Shown in pieces: positions 8,801 to 14,697 of a DNA stretch of 23,005 nucleotides (positions are counted from its first letter, which is position 1; each line of letters begins with the position of its first letter). A program made the position numbers and the translations under genes. Source of the DNA: Actinobacteria bacterium UBA5176. Lineage in GTDB: Bacteria > Actinomycetota > UBA4738. The notes beneath the pieces were generated by a model, which was not told where the DNA came from, searched no databases, and was given only the letters and a program-made list of their open reading frames with translations. The stretch is from positions 4,493 to 27,497 of the forward strand of contig DHWS01000129.1 in the NCBI GenBank assembly GCA_002413305.1, in the 5' to 3' direction.

Positions 8801-9871
8801 CAACACGAACACCGGCGACGTGAAGAACCGACGCAGCGTTGGGTACCAGGGTCCGAAGCGGTCGGATCCATAGAAGCCCCAGAACCCGAGGAGGCGGAGG
8901 CTTTCCGCGAAGCTGGACGTCAGGTTGATCACCTTCGGCTGCTCGCTGAACGCGATGTCGTTCGCCACGCCCTGCGTGGTGAGCCCGACCAGCCAGTAGA
9001 GGTTGATCACCACCGCAAGAGCGCCGGCTTTGGCGGCGAAGAGTGCGGCTTGCCCGGCCCGGACCGACCGTTCCACGAAGACGGCCCACAGCAGGAAGGC
9101 CGCCAGCGGGATCAACGCATAGACCTGCGGGGCGCCGTTGCCTCCACCCATACCGAAGAACACGAGCGCCACGACGGCCGGCCACAGCCAGCCCTTCGGT
9201 TCGCGGAGCCCTCGGATCCAGACCACCAGCAGCATCGGCAGGAGCGCGTAGGGGATGAAGACTCCGCTGCCGTGCAGGCCAAAGGCCAGTGTGTATGGGT
9301 TGAAGGCGTAGACCGCGGCCGCCAGGGGCTGGGCGATGGTTACCCGCTTCCCGTTGAAGAGGTCGACCAGCAGAACCATCCCGGTGGCGGAGGTGAACAG
9401 CAGGAGGCCGTGCCAGAGGCGTTCGACCGCCCAGACCGGCAGGCCGATCCCTCGGAAGATCGCGACGAACGTGGCCATCGGAAACAGCAGGCCGTCGTGC
9501 TGCTCGTGGCCGAGGTACGGACTGCTCTGCCAGACCTTGAGCGAGTTGATCAGGTATCGGGTGGGTGCGAACCATACCGGCAGCTTCGTGTCCGCGGCAT
9601 ACCGCCCGGCTTGCGAGAAAAACGGGGGGACGAAAGCGACCAGCAGCAGACCGATCCACAGCAGCCATCGCTGGAACCGGCGGCGGGACGATTCGTCGAG
9701 TCTCCGGTAGCGGGCGGCGACGCCCCGCACCGCGGCTGCCCACCTTCCGAATGGCCGCCGCAGGCCCAACCGCCGTTGCCCCGGCTTCGAGTCGCCGGGC
9801 GGCCCGCCGCCACCGCCTCCCCACCGCCGCTTCCAGATGGGCTGGTCGACGGTCGAACCGGGCACGCTCAA
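5900..9871 (-). CDS. aftD: AftD-like alpha-(1->3)-arabinofuranosyltransferase (DUF3367 GT-C) with discoidin-like domains
   Basis: This is a 1323-residue GT-C membrane enzyme resembling mycobacterial AftD, which adds alpha-1,3-linked arabinofuranose from decaprenyl-phosphoryl-arabinose to arabinan. After a basic N-terminus and a first membrane helix (about 70-86) comes the AftD-type loop with DTKLPVWF (Asp94) and EQHDGLLFP (123-131). Roughly ten more membrane segments run to about 480. The periplasmic half has two F5/8 type C (discoidin)-like carbohydrate-binding modules, at about 770-900 (FDDNPSTIWG, QWVQISF) and 1000-1130 (IDGDPATGWTSN, GQWIQVSF). A last membrane helix at about 1290-1310 is followed by an Arg-rich tail. 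The length and architecture match AftD (about 1400 residues). The probable start is TTG at 9871 with AAGGA 11 bases upstream; GTG at 9865 is an alternative. It sits 28 bases after the methyltransferase. The sugar could differ from arabinose in this organism. Confidence 0.87.
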   Translation of the reverse strand: MSVPGSTVDQPIWKRRWGGGGGGPPGDSKPGQRRLGLRRPFGRWAAAVRGVAARYRRLDESSRRRFQRWLLWIGLLLVAFVPPFFSQAGRYAADTKLPVWFAPTRYLINSLKVWQSSPYLGHEQHDGLLFPMATFVAIFRGIGLPVWAVERLWHGLLLFTSATGMVLLVDLFNGKRVTIAQPLAAAVYAFNPYTLAFGLHGSGVFIPYALLPMLLVVWIRGLREPKGWLWPAVVALVFFGMGGGNGAPQVYALIPLAAFLLWAVFVERSVRAGQAALFAAKAGALAVVINLYWLVGLTTQGVANDIAFSEQPKVINLTSSFAESLRLLGFWGFYGSDRFGPWYPTLRRFFTSPVFVLSSFLVPVLAFAAAWRSRWRTRLLFVLLAVLAVVVMAGTYPVTRSTPFGQALLHAYSSIPGASGLRTTYKFGSTLALSIALLAGIGAAEAWGWLRARAAWRPVALIAAMVLVASVVLNAYPLWTGDLYQHSRTTKAIPGYWRQAEADLQKAVKNHRVFFAPGGLFAYYSWGGPLGGIAEAYPQLPSVRRPALPIMQRYGSDLLAATEQPYQLGPSVPGATAALLRRMGVAFVVLQNDLDFARSNTARPTDLQILAHEPGLQPEASFGEPGENVPGSGSLSQRDRNLAKAEKKLPPVQIFRVSDPLPVIRAESGSPLIVSGDAFGLSPVLSSGLLGSDQPVLYSGNLSAAGLQALAADGPEFVVTDSNRRRTWDFSAVRQDFSYTLPADQGGRAVGYNLFGGRVDTQTVAIASTGTNGSAHISASGYGSPFAPEPWLKPENVFDDNPSTIWGVNGFNSPIGQWVQISFDHPISVSRLTLDPYVGRRGSRQLTGIQLMFSDGSVVSRRVAPGLTVISFGQRTTRSIRLQISNVRPGPFGGLIGLKDITIPGLTVNQALRLPTDLFDAIRGNPSLQSLLSAAPLAYVFDRGRSNGSLPDEETGLDRIFQVPASRGFDLAAVVRLDPRVPDQEVDRLLLGTTSVVATSSGRAHNNIGNRASLAIDGDPATGWTSNGTRGQWIQVSFPAKRLDHLSLLGFVDARHSALREVQIELSDGTKLIRPVATDGKLTVHFPAKTVSSVKVTVLAAGLPTSLVPIPPPAGIRELTIPGVKLTGFPSARTPLGCYEGPGVELDGRPVSVRLGTGTTQLLTGGRFQISACDSGALSLAAGQHELRISGVLQPVTASLRSGFTTTAATAPSTPSTAVKATPAGYRVDVKGATAPFYLVLGQNVSTAWQASIGGISLGPSLVLDGFSAGWRVARTGDFTIQVTYAAQARQNLAFAVSGLGLPLVVLVASFGWRRRRRRRTIA

Positions 9872-9899
9872 CGCCGGTCACATCCTTGGCGGGTGCGCA

Positions 9900-10577
9900 T
9901 CAGGCCCGCTCCAGCAGCAACAGGCAGTTCCAAAGCGCCACCTCCCGCAGCCCTGGCACCCGCGCGATCCACTGCTGGGACGGCCAGTACCGTGGCCCCG
10001 CGTAGTTCACCCGGAAGGCGCCGGTTCGCTCCAGGCCGCGAAGCGTCCGGCCGACGTGGACCGGGAACAGGTCCTGGCCGGGGATGTTGCGGATCGGCCC
10101 GAGGCGAACGTAGCCCCCCATCCTCCGGGCCGCGCGGATACCGAGGTAGTGCCAGGGCGAGAACTCGTGGCCGCCTAGTGGCCCGAACCACGGGGTCCAG
10201 GACAGGTACACCCACCCGCCCCGGCGGACCACTCTGGCCAGCTCGGCGATCACCGCCGGAGGCGAGGAGACGTGTTCGAGCAGGTTCGAACACACCGCTC
10301 CATCGAACGCGCCGGCGGCGAACGGGAGGAGGGTGGCGTCGGCCACCACGGGAGATGGACCTCCCAGTGGGCGCCGGTCCGTTGAGACAATCCTTGCCCC
10401 CGTCGGCTCTAGTGAGTGTCCCGAGCTGCCGTGGCCGCTCCCGAGGTCCAGTACTGTGGCCCCGCGCAGCTCGACGCGGCCGGCCAGGAACGAGCGGGTC
10501 TCGGCCGCCAGGTAATCGGTCAGCTCGGGGTAGGCGGCGCCCCTGGTCCGCAGCGTGCGGATGGCCAGGCGAGCCAT
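9900..10577 (-). CDS. Class I SAM-dependent methyltransferase (Methyltransf_11 type)
   Basis: This 225-residue SAM-dependent methyltransferase carries motif I LDLGSGHG (43-50), an acidic residue after strand 2 (STD, Asp67), VADATLLPF (78-86) and SNLLEH (97-102) in the usual order of small-molecule O- or C-methyltransferases. The C-terminal half contains GHEFSPWHYLG and other aromatic segments that may form the acceptor site. The start is set at the ATG at 10577, 31 bases beyond the stop of the upstream glycosyltransferase. The open frame extends to 10775 but that part overlaps the glycosyltransferase and is Arg-rich filler. The ribosome binding site is weak. It lies between a GT4 enzyme and the AftD-like gene, so a role in methylating a glycan or its lipid-linked precursor is likely but unproven. 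Confidence 0.82.
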   Translation of the reverse strand: MARLAIRTLRTRGAAYPELTDYLAAETRSFLAGRVELRGATVLDLGSGHGSSGHSLEPTGARIVSTDRRPLGGPSPVVADATLLPFAAGAFDGAVCSNLLEHVSSPPAVIAELARVVRRGGWVYLSWTPWFGPLGGHEFSPWHYLGIRAARRMGGYVRLGPIRNIPGQDLFPVHVGRTLRGLERTGAFRVNYAGPRYWPSQQWIARVPGLREVALWNCLLLLERA

Positions 10578-10608
10578 CCCGCGGAAGGTCGGGGCCGGCG
10601 TCTGGGCC

Positions 10609-11736
10609 TCAGCCGTGGACGATGTCGAGGAGCGCACGCCCCTTGCCCTCCCATGGGTATCGGGCCAGCACGGCGGCCGAACGCGCCGATGGTCCGTCGT
10701 CGCGCCCGGCCGGCTGGTCGCTTCGAAGGGCCGATTCCATCGCGACGGCCCACGACCGGTCGTCCTCCCCGTCAACGAACGAGACGCCTGGCAGCCCGCC
10801 GAGCACCTCCTCCAGCACGGGCAGCCGCGAGGCCGCCACCGGCGCGCCGCAGGCGAGTGCCTCCACCGGCGGCAGGCCGAACCCCTCGTACTGCGTACAG
10901 AACACCAGGCCGCTGGAGCCCGAATACAGGGTGGCGAGATCCTCGTCCGAAACCCGGCCGGGGAGGACCACCGAGGCGGGCAGTGTGCCGAACTCGACCG
11001 AAGAGAAGTCGGTTCGGCGCGCGCCCACGGCGACGAGCTGGTGGGGAAGGTCCCGGACTAGGAGCCGGTGGGCCGCGACGGCCAGGGTGACCCGCTTGCC
11101 CGGCTGGGCCCAGCCCACCACGGTCAGGTACGGCCCCACGAGACCGAGCCGGTCGCGCAGCGCCTGGATCCGTGCAGCGGGCGCCGGCCGGAACGCGTCG
11201 TCGACCCCAGGCGGGATTACCGCGTCCACGCGCTGCCCAAGGGTCGCCTCCAGGTCGTCGGCCACGGTCCGGGTCAGCGTCACCCGGAACCGAGCCCGGC
11301 GGTAGGCCGCGGCCGAGAGCTTCCAGTAGGCCCCGGCCCACCCCGCCCGGTAATGACCGGGCAGCCGCAGCGCGTGCAGGTCGTAGGTCAGGACGAGGTT
11401 GTTCGATGCAGCCAGCGGGGCCAGGTTGCCGAGGTTCATGACGGCCCAGGCGGCCCGGGCCAGCAGCGCGAGGCGGGTCTGCTCCCAAGCCAGCCGCGTG
11501 TACCGGTTCCCGGTTACCGCGTTCGATCCAGCCCCGAACTCGGCCGGCCCCCCGGCGACCAGCACCTCGCCGGCCCCGCTCTCCACGAGGAGACGCCGAA
11601 CCAATCCCCGAGCCACCCGCTGGACCCCGGTGACCGGTGGCCAGAGCGGGCTTCCGTTGACCAAGACGGGCGGCCGCGACCGATGCCCGGGGGCCCGTGA
11701 GGCCGAAGGAGCGTGCACAGGGGTCTCGGTGCTCAA
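10609..11736 (-). CDS. GT4 family glycosyltransferase
   Basis: This is a 375-residue GT-B glycosyltransferase of family 4, a cytoplasmic retaining enzyme using a nucleotide sugar. The N-terminal acceptor domain has NGSPLWPPVTGVQRVARGL (27-45), the GTGVxR-like start seen in mannosyl- and rhamnosyltransferases. The donor domain has GWAQPGKR (208-215, Lys214) and the E-x7-E motif in YEGFGLPPVEALACGAPV (Glu284, Glu292). The start is TTG at 11736, whose last bases form part of the TGA of the preceding acyltransferase gene (TTGA overlap), so translation is probably coupled. It is followed after 31 bases by a methyltransferase. The donor and acceptor cannot be assigned from sequence. Confidence 0.88.
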   Translation of the reverse strand: MSTETPVHAPSASRAPGHRSRPPVLVNGSPLWPPVTGVQRVARGLVRRLLVESGAGEVLVAGGPAEFGAGSNAVTGNRYTRLAWEQTRLALLARAAWAVMNLGNLAPLAASNNLVLTYDLHALRLPGHYRAGWAGAYWKLSAAAYRRARFRVTLTRTVADDLEATLGQRVDAVIPPGVDDAFRPAPAARIQALRDRLGLVGPYLTVVGWAQPGKRVTLAVAAHRLLVRDLPHQLVAVGARRTDFSSVEFGTLPASVVLPGRVSDEDLATLYSGSSGLVFCTQYEGFGLPPVEALACGAPVAASRLPVLEEVLGGLPGVSFVDGEDDRSWAVAMESALRSDQPAGRDDGPSARSAAVLARYPWEGKGRALLDIVHG

Positions 11737-12422
11737 ATGGCCCTGACCACCCGGGCAGGATTCCCGGCCACGACGACGTTCGGGGGAACGTCAGACGTGA
11801 CCACCGCCCGGAACCCGACGACCGAGTTCTCGCCGATCCGGACCCCTGGCAGCACCGCGGCCTGGCCACCGACCCACACATTACGCTCCAGCACGATGGG
11901 CGCACTGCGCGTCTCGGCGGCCGGATTGCGCCGCCGGTCGGCACTGATGGGGTGCATGTCGGTGTCCATGAGGTTCGCGTCCCCGAGGATGCAGTCGTCG
12001 CCGATCTCGATGAGCTCCGCCGCCTGGACCGTCGTGGCGTTCAGGCGAACGTTGCGCCCGATCACGATCCGCGCCGCAGGCGACCGAGTATAGAGGCGCG
12101 TCTTTCCCAGGAAGGCGTACAGGTTCGAACCGTCCCCGACGCTGACCGATCCCGCACCTCGGACGTCCAGGCGGAAGTTCGCCACGACCGACCGGCCGAA
12201 TCGGACCCGGTCGCCGTGCCGGAGGCGGATGCGCGTCCGCATCACCCACGACAGTGCGTGCAATGCCGCCAGTCGAAGCGGCCCCAGATCGCGCAGTTCG
12301 AGCGGAACCTCGGAACGGTGGGTTTCCATCCAGTACGAAGTCTGCTGGCTGGGGTGCGTTCGTGCAATGCCTTCCCGGCGGTCCGGTGGCGGTCGAGCCT
12401 GCTTCGGATCGATCCCCGACAC
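11733..12422 (-). CDS. Hexapeptide-repeat (left-handed beta-helix) acyltransferase
   Basis: This 229-residue protein (198 if the ATG at 12329 is used) belongs to the LbH acyltransferases, such as WbbJ/maltose O-acetyltransferase types, which acetylate sugars from acetyl-CoA. Imperfect [LIV]-G-x4 hexapeptides are visible as VSVGDGS, IVIGRNVRL, IEIGDDCILGD, VWVGGQAAVLPGVRIGENSVVGFRAVV and the closing VVVAGNPARVVR. The catalytic His is in DTDMHPI. Ahead of the coil lies a helical segment (LRLAALHALSWVMRTRIRL). The GTG start at 12422 lies near the edge of the divergent region, whereas the ATG at 12329 gives a more typical N-terminus; neither has a good ribosome binding site. This is the first gene of the six-gene minus-strand run. 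It may O-acetylate the glycan made by its neighbours. Confidence 0.85.
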   Translation of the reverse strand: MSGIDPKQARPPPDRREGIARTHPSQQTSYWMETHRSEVPLELRDLGPLRLAALHALSWVMRTRIRLRHGDRVRFGRSVVANFRLDVRGAGSVSVGDGSNLYAFLGKTRLYTRSPAARIVIGRNVRLNATTVQAAELIEIGDDCILGDANLMDTDMHPISADRRRNPAAETRSAPIVLERNVWVGGQAAVLPGVRIGENSVVGFRAVVTSDVPPNVVVAGNPARVVRAI

Positions 12423-12484
12423 CTGGCGCTTGTCCCGCTTGATGGACTAAGTTGTAGGACTAACAGAGCTTTCGGGGGGACCTG
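12423..12484. promoter_or_regulatory. Divergent promoter region with GGACTAA direct repeat
   Basis: This short gap (62 bases with the GTG start, about 155 with the later ATG) separates the minus-strand operon from the plus-strand DUF3068 operon. On the plus strand TTGATG (12439-12444) and TAACAG (12461-12466) are 16 bases apart and could be -35 and -10 elements. The 7-mer GGACTAA occurs twice in direct orientation (12444-12450 and 12457-12463), overlapping those boxes. GGGGGGA at 12474-12480 is the ribosome binding site for the ATG at 12485. Confidence 0.4.
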
Positions 12485-13438
12485 ATGCGAAGGACGATGG
12501 GTTTCGCGCTGTTCAGCCTTGGGCTGGTCTTGATATTCCTAGCGCCACTCGCGCGCTTCTACGTCACCCCCCGGGTCAAGAAGATCCCCACCGACTTCTA
12601 CTTCCGCGAGGTGGCCACGGGCACGGGGACGTACCTGAACCCGGGGGCGAACTTCGCCGTCGTTGGTCCCGTCCCGGTCCAGAACGTCACGATCCAGAAG
12701 GGGAACCCCCAGGACAGCACGAAGACGGTGGCCGTGTGGGACCAGTTCACCAGCCTGTTCGACACGCAGAACAAGCACGAGATCACTTACGCGATCGACC
12801 GGCTCACCCTGAGACGGAAGGACGGGGTCAGCGTCAACTGCTGCGGCCAGAACGTGAACCGGACCGGGAGCCTGACGGCACTGTTCCCGATCGGGACGAA
12901 GAAGGAGTCCTACGACTTCTGGGACTCGAACGCGATGAAGGGCTACCCGGCCGCCTACGCCGGCACGACCACGCTCGACGGCCTGTCCGTCTATCGGTTC
13001 CACCAGCACATCCCGGCTCTCCAGATCAAGACCATCAACCTCCCTGGCAAACTCGTTGGCGAGCCGGACCAGGCTGCGGTCCACCTGCTGTGGATGTACA
13101 CGACCGACACGGACATCTACGTTGAGCCGGTGACGGGCGGTGTCGTGCGGGGCGTCCAGCATGCCGACCAGTGGCTCACCGACTTGACCGGCGTCCGGAG
13201 GCTGACCGTCGCGAAGATCGACGCAGGCTGGGACCCCGCGACGATCAAGGACGCGGTCGACACGGCCACCGCCCAGAAGAAGCAGCTCCAGCTGATCTCG
13301 ACCGGGCTGCCGGTCGGCGCACCCATCGTCGGGATCATCCTGATCGTTCTGGCGATCTGGCTGCTCTCCCGGCCCGCGAGACGGGTGCCAGCCACCACGC
13401 CGGACGCGAACACCGAAGCCGCCCCGGCGGCCGGGTAG
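12485..13438 (+). CDS. DUF3068 (PorA-family) membrane protein, copy 1
   Basis: This 317-residue protein is of the DUF3068/PorA-family type found in actinobacteria. The topology is simple: an N-terminal membrane helix (6-24), a large outside domain, a second membrane helix (about 275-294) and a short Pro/Ala-rich cytoplasmic tail. The outside domain has a vicinal cysteine pair (Cys119-Cys120, in VNCCGQN), WDQFTSLFD (85-93), NKHEITYAIDR (96-106), VEPVTGG (213-219) and HADQWL (226-231). It aligns without gaps to the downstream copy. The ATG at 12485 has a GGGGGGA ribosome binding site four bases ahead. The stop codon lies in the loop of a small hairpin. The biochemical role of the family is not settled. 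The porin name comes from corynebacterial annotation and is not evidence of a pore here. Confidence 0.85.
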   Translation: MRRTMGFALFSLGLVLIFLAPLARFYVTPRVKKIPTDFYFREVATGTGTYLNPGANFAVVGPVPVQNVTIQKGNPQDSTKTVAVWDQFTSLFDTQNKHEITYAIDRLTLRRKDGVSVNCCGQNVNRTGSLTALFPIGTKKESYDFWDSNAMKGYPAAYAGTTTLDGLSVYRFHQHIPALQIKTINLPGKLVGEPDQAAVHLLWMYTTDTDIYVEPVTGGVVRGVQHADQWLTDLTGVRRLTVAKIDAGWDPATIKDAVDTATAQKKQLQLISTGLPVGAPIVGIILIVLAIWLLSRPARRVPATTPDANTEAAPAAG

Positions 13439-13445
13439 CGCCCGG
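13431..13445 (+). terminator. Stop-codon hairpin after DUF3068 copy 1
   Basis: CCGGG-TAGCG-CCCGG forms a perfect five-pair stem whose loop begins with the TAG stop codon. A closely similar structure closes the methyltransferase gene at 17428-17443. No T tract follows. A second small stem-loop, CCCGCG-7-CGCGGG (13457-13475), lies just downstream. Together they could reduce read-through or protect the 3' end. Confidence 0.3.
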
Positions 13446-13600
13446 ACATACCGAAGCCCGCGTTCAGAGCGCGGGACCGGACCCGGTCTCGTACCGTCCG
13501 TTCCCGGTACGGTCGGAAGGGTCGCTTGTGCGAAAACCCTGCGCTATGGTTACGCGACCGTTGGCCCTTTTGCGCGAGCTGCCATCAGAGGAGATGCCGA
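13439..13600 (+). promoter_or_regulatory. Spacer between the two DUF3068 genes with inverted repeats
   Basis: This 162-base spacer holds two stem-loops, CCCGCG/CGCGGG (13457-13475) and GTACCG/CGGTAC (13491-13510). Downstream is a TATGGT hexamer (13545-13550) that may be a -10 box without a clear -35. AGAGGAGA at 13587-13594 is a strong Shine-Dalgarno sequence for the second gene. The spacer suggests that copy 2 can be transcribed or controlled separately from copy 1. Confidence 0.35.
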
Positions 13601-14644
13601 CTGCGTAGGACGCTCGGGCTCATGCTGGTCGCCGTCGGGCTGGCGCTCATCTTCCTCGCGCCGCTCGCGAAGTTCTACGTGACGCCCCGGGTCCGGAAGC
13701 TGCCGCTCGACCTCTACTCGCGCAACGTCTCCGACGGCACTGGGACCTACCTCGACCCCGGGAAAGGGTTCGTCGACGTGGGTCCCGTCCACCTGCGGGA
13801 CATCCGCATCGTGAAGGGCGATGTCTCCGCCGGGTCGCGGGGTGTCGCCGTGTGGGACTCGTTCGACAGCACGTTCGACGTCCAGAACCACCACGAGCTC
13901 TCCTATGCGATCGAACGGTACACGCTCGACCGGCGAACCGGGCAGAGCGTGCGGTGCTGCGGGGAGAACTTGGACCGGGGCGGGGCCCTGTCGTTGACGT
14001 TTCCGCTCGGGGCGGGCAAGCAGAGCTATCCGTGGTGGGACGGGACGGCGAAAGCGGCATTCCCGATGCGGTACGCGGGGACCGTGAAGCTCTTCGGGCT
14101 CTCCCTCTACCACTACCGGCAGACGATCGAGCCGACCATCATCAATCACCTCACCCTGCCGGGGACGACGATCGGCGAGCCGGAGGCCGGGCTGGTGCGG
14201 CTCGATTGGTGGTACCGGGCCGACACCGACGTGCTGGTCGAGCCCACCACCGGGGCTCCGGTCCGGGGAACGCAGAGCGCCGACCAGTGGCTGGCCGACT
14301 CGACCGGGGCGCGCAAGCTCACGGTCGCCACGACCCGGTTCGCGCAGAGCCCCGCTACCGTGAAGACGCTGGTGGATTACGCGAACGGGCTGCGGAAGCA
14401 ACTGCTGCTCGTGCAGTCGTTCCTGCCGGCGTTCGGCTGGATCATCGGGCTTGTCCTCCTGGCGTTCGGCCTGCTCCTCCTTCTCCGCTCGGCCGCGCCC
14501 GCGGGCCTCGCCGTGGCGCCCGCCGGCGGCCAGGCTGTCATCTCCGGGAATGGCGCCGCGGCGGCCGAGGCACGAAGGGGCGCGCCGGCGCAGTCCGCAG
14601 CGATCATCATCGAGGAAACCTCCGACACCGGGCCCTCGGCGTAG
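13601..14644 (+). CDS. DUF3068 (PorA-family) membrane protein, copy 2, apparent CTG start
   Basis: This 347-residue paralogue of the preceding gene has the same topology: N-terminal helix (about 5-22), outside domain with Cys119-Cys120 (VRCCGEN), and second helix (about 277-295). It has a longer Ala/Gly-rich cytoplasmic tail. By hand count about half of the first 294 positions are identical to copy 1, with no gap. The alignment puts residue 1 of copy 1 on a CTG at 13601, and AGAGGAGA ends seven bases before it. No ATG, GTG or TTG occurs at that place in frame. The first in-frame ATG (13622) is 28 bases past the Shine-Dalgarno core and would cut into the membrane helix. An ATG at 13594 is out of frame and stops after four codons. 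A CTG start, or a recently mutated start codon, is therefore likely. Confidence 0.82.
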   Translation: MRRTLGLMLVAVGLALIFLAPLAKFYVTPRVRKLPLDLYSRNVSDGTGTYLDPGKGFVDVGPVHLRDIRIVKGDVSAGSRGVAVWDSFDSTFDVQNHHELSYAIERYTLDRRTGQSVRCCGENLDRGGALSLTFPLGAGKQSYPWWDGTAKAAFPMRYAGTVKLFGLSLYHYRQTIEPTIINHLTLPGTTIGEPEAGLVRLDWWYRADTDVLVEPTTGAPVRGTQSADQWLADSTGARKLTVATTRFAQSPATVKTLVDYANGLRKQLLLVQSFLPAFGWIIGLVLLAFGLLLLLRSAAPAGLAVAPAGGQAVISGNGAAAAEARRGAPAQSAAIIIEETSDTGPSA

Positions 14645-14697
14645 GGCGGGCTCCGACGTCGAATCTCGCCGGATCCGCTCGTCGGTCGCACTTCGTC

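Noticed and set aside
7794..9881. Minus-strand open frame of 695 codons
   Set aside because: It overlaps the AftD-like gene in the same direction but a different frame, with shadow-like Arg/Pro/Ala composition.
8642..11305. Plus-strand open frame of 887 codons
   Set aside because: It lies antisense to the AftD-like, methyltransferase and GT4 genes, has low-complexity Arg/Gly/Pro/Gln composition and no domain.
13581..13608. ATG at 13594 as the start of DUF3068 copy 2
   Set aside because: It is out of frame with the gene and meets TAG after four codons.
12485..14644. Calling the DUF3068 proteins true porins
   Set aside because: The PorA-family label is inherited annotation. Two helices flanking a globular domain do not by themselves support a pore.
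13852..14697. Upstream extension of the GT-C-like membrane protein frame
   Set aside because: It runs through DUF3068 copy 2 in another frame and lacks any hydrophobic or conserved pattern.
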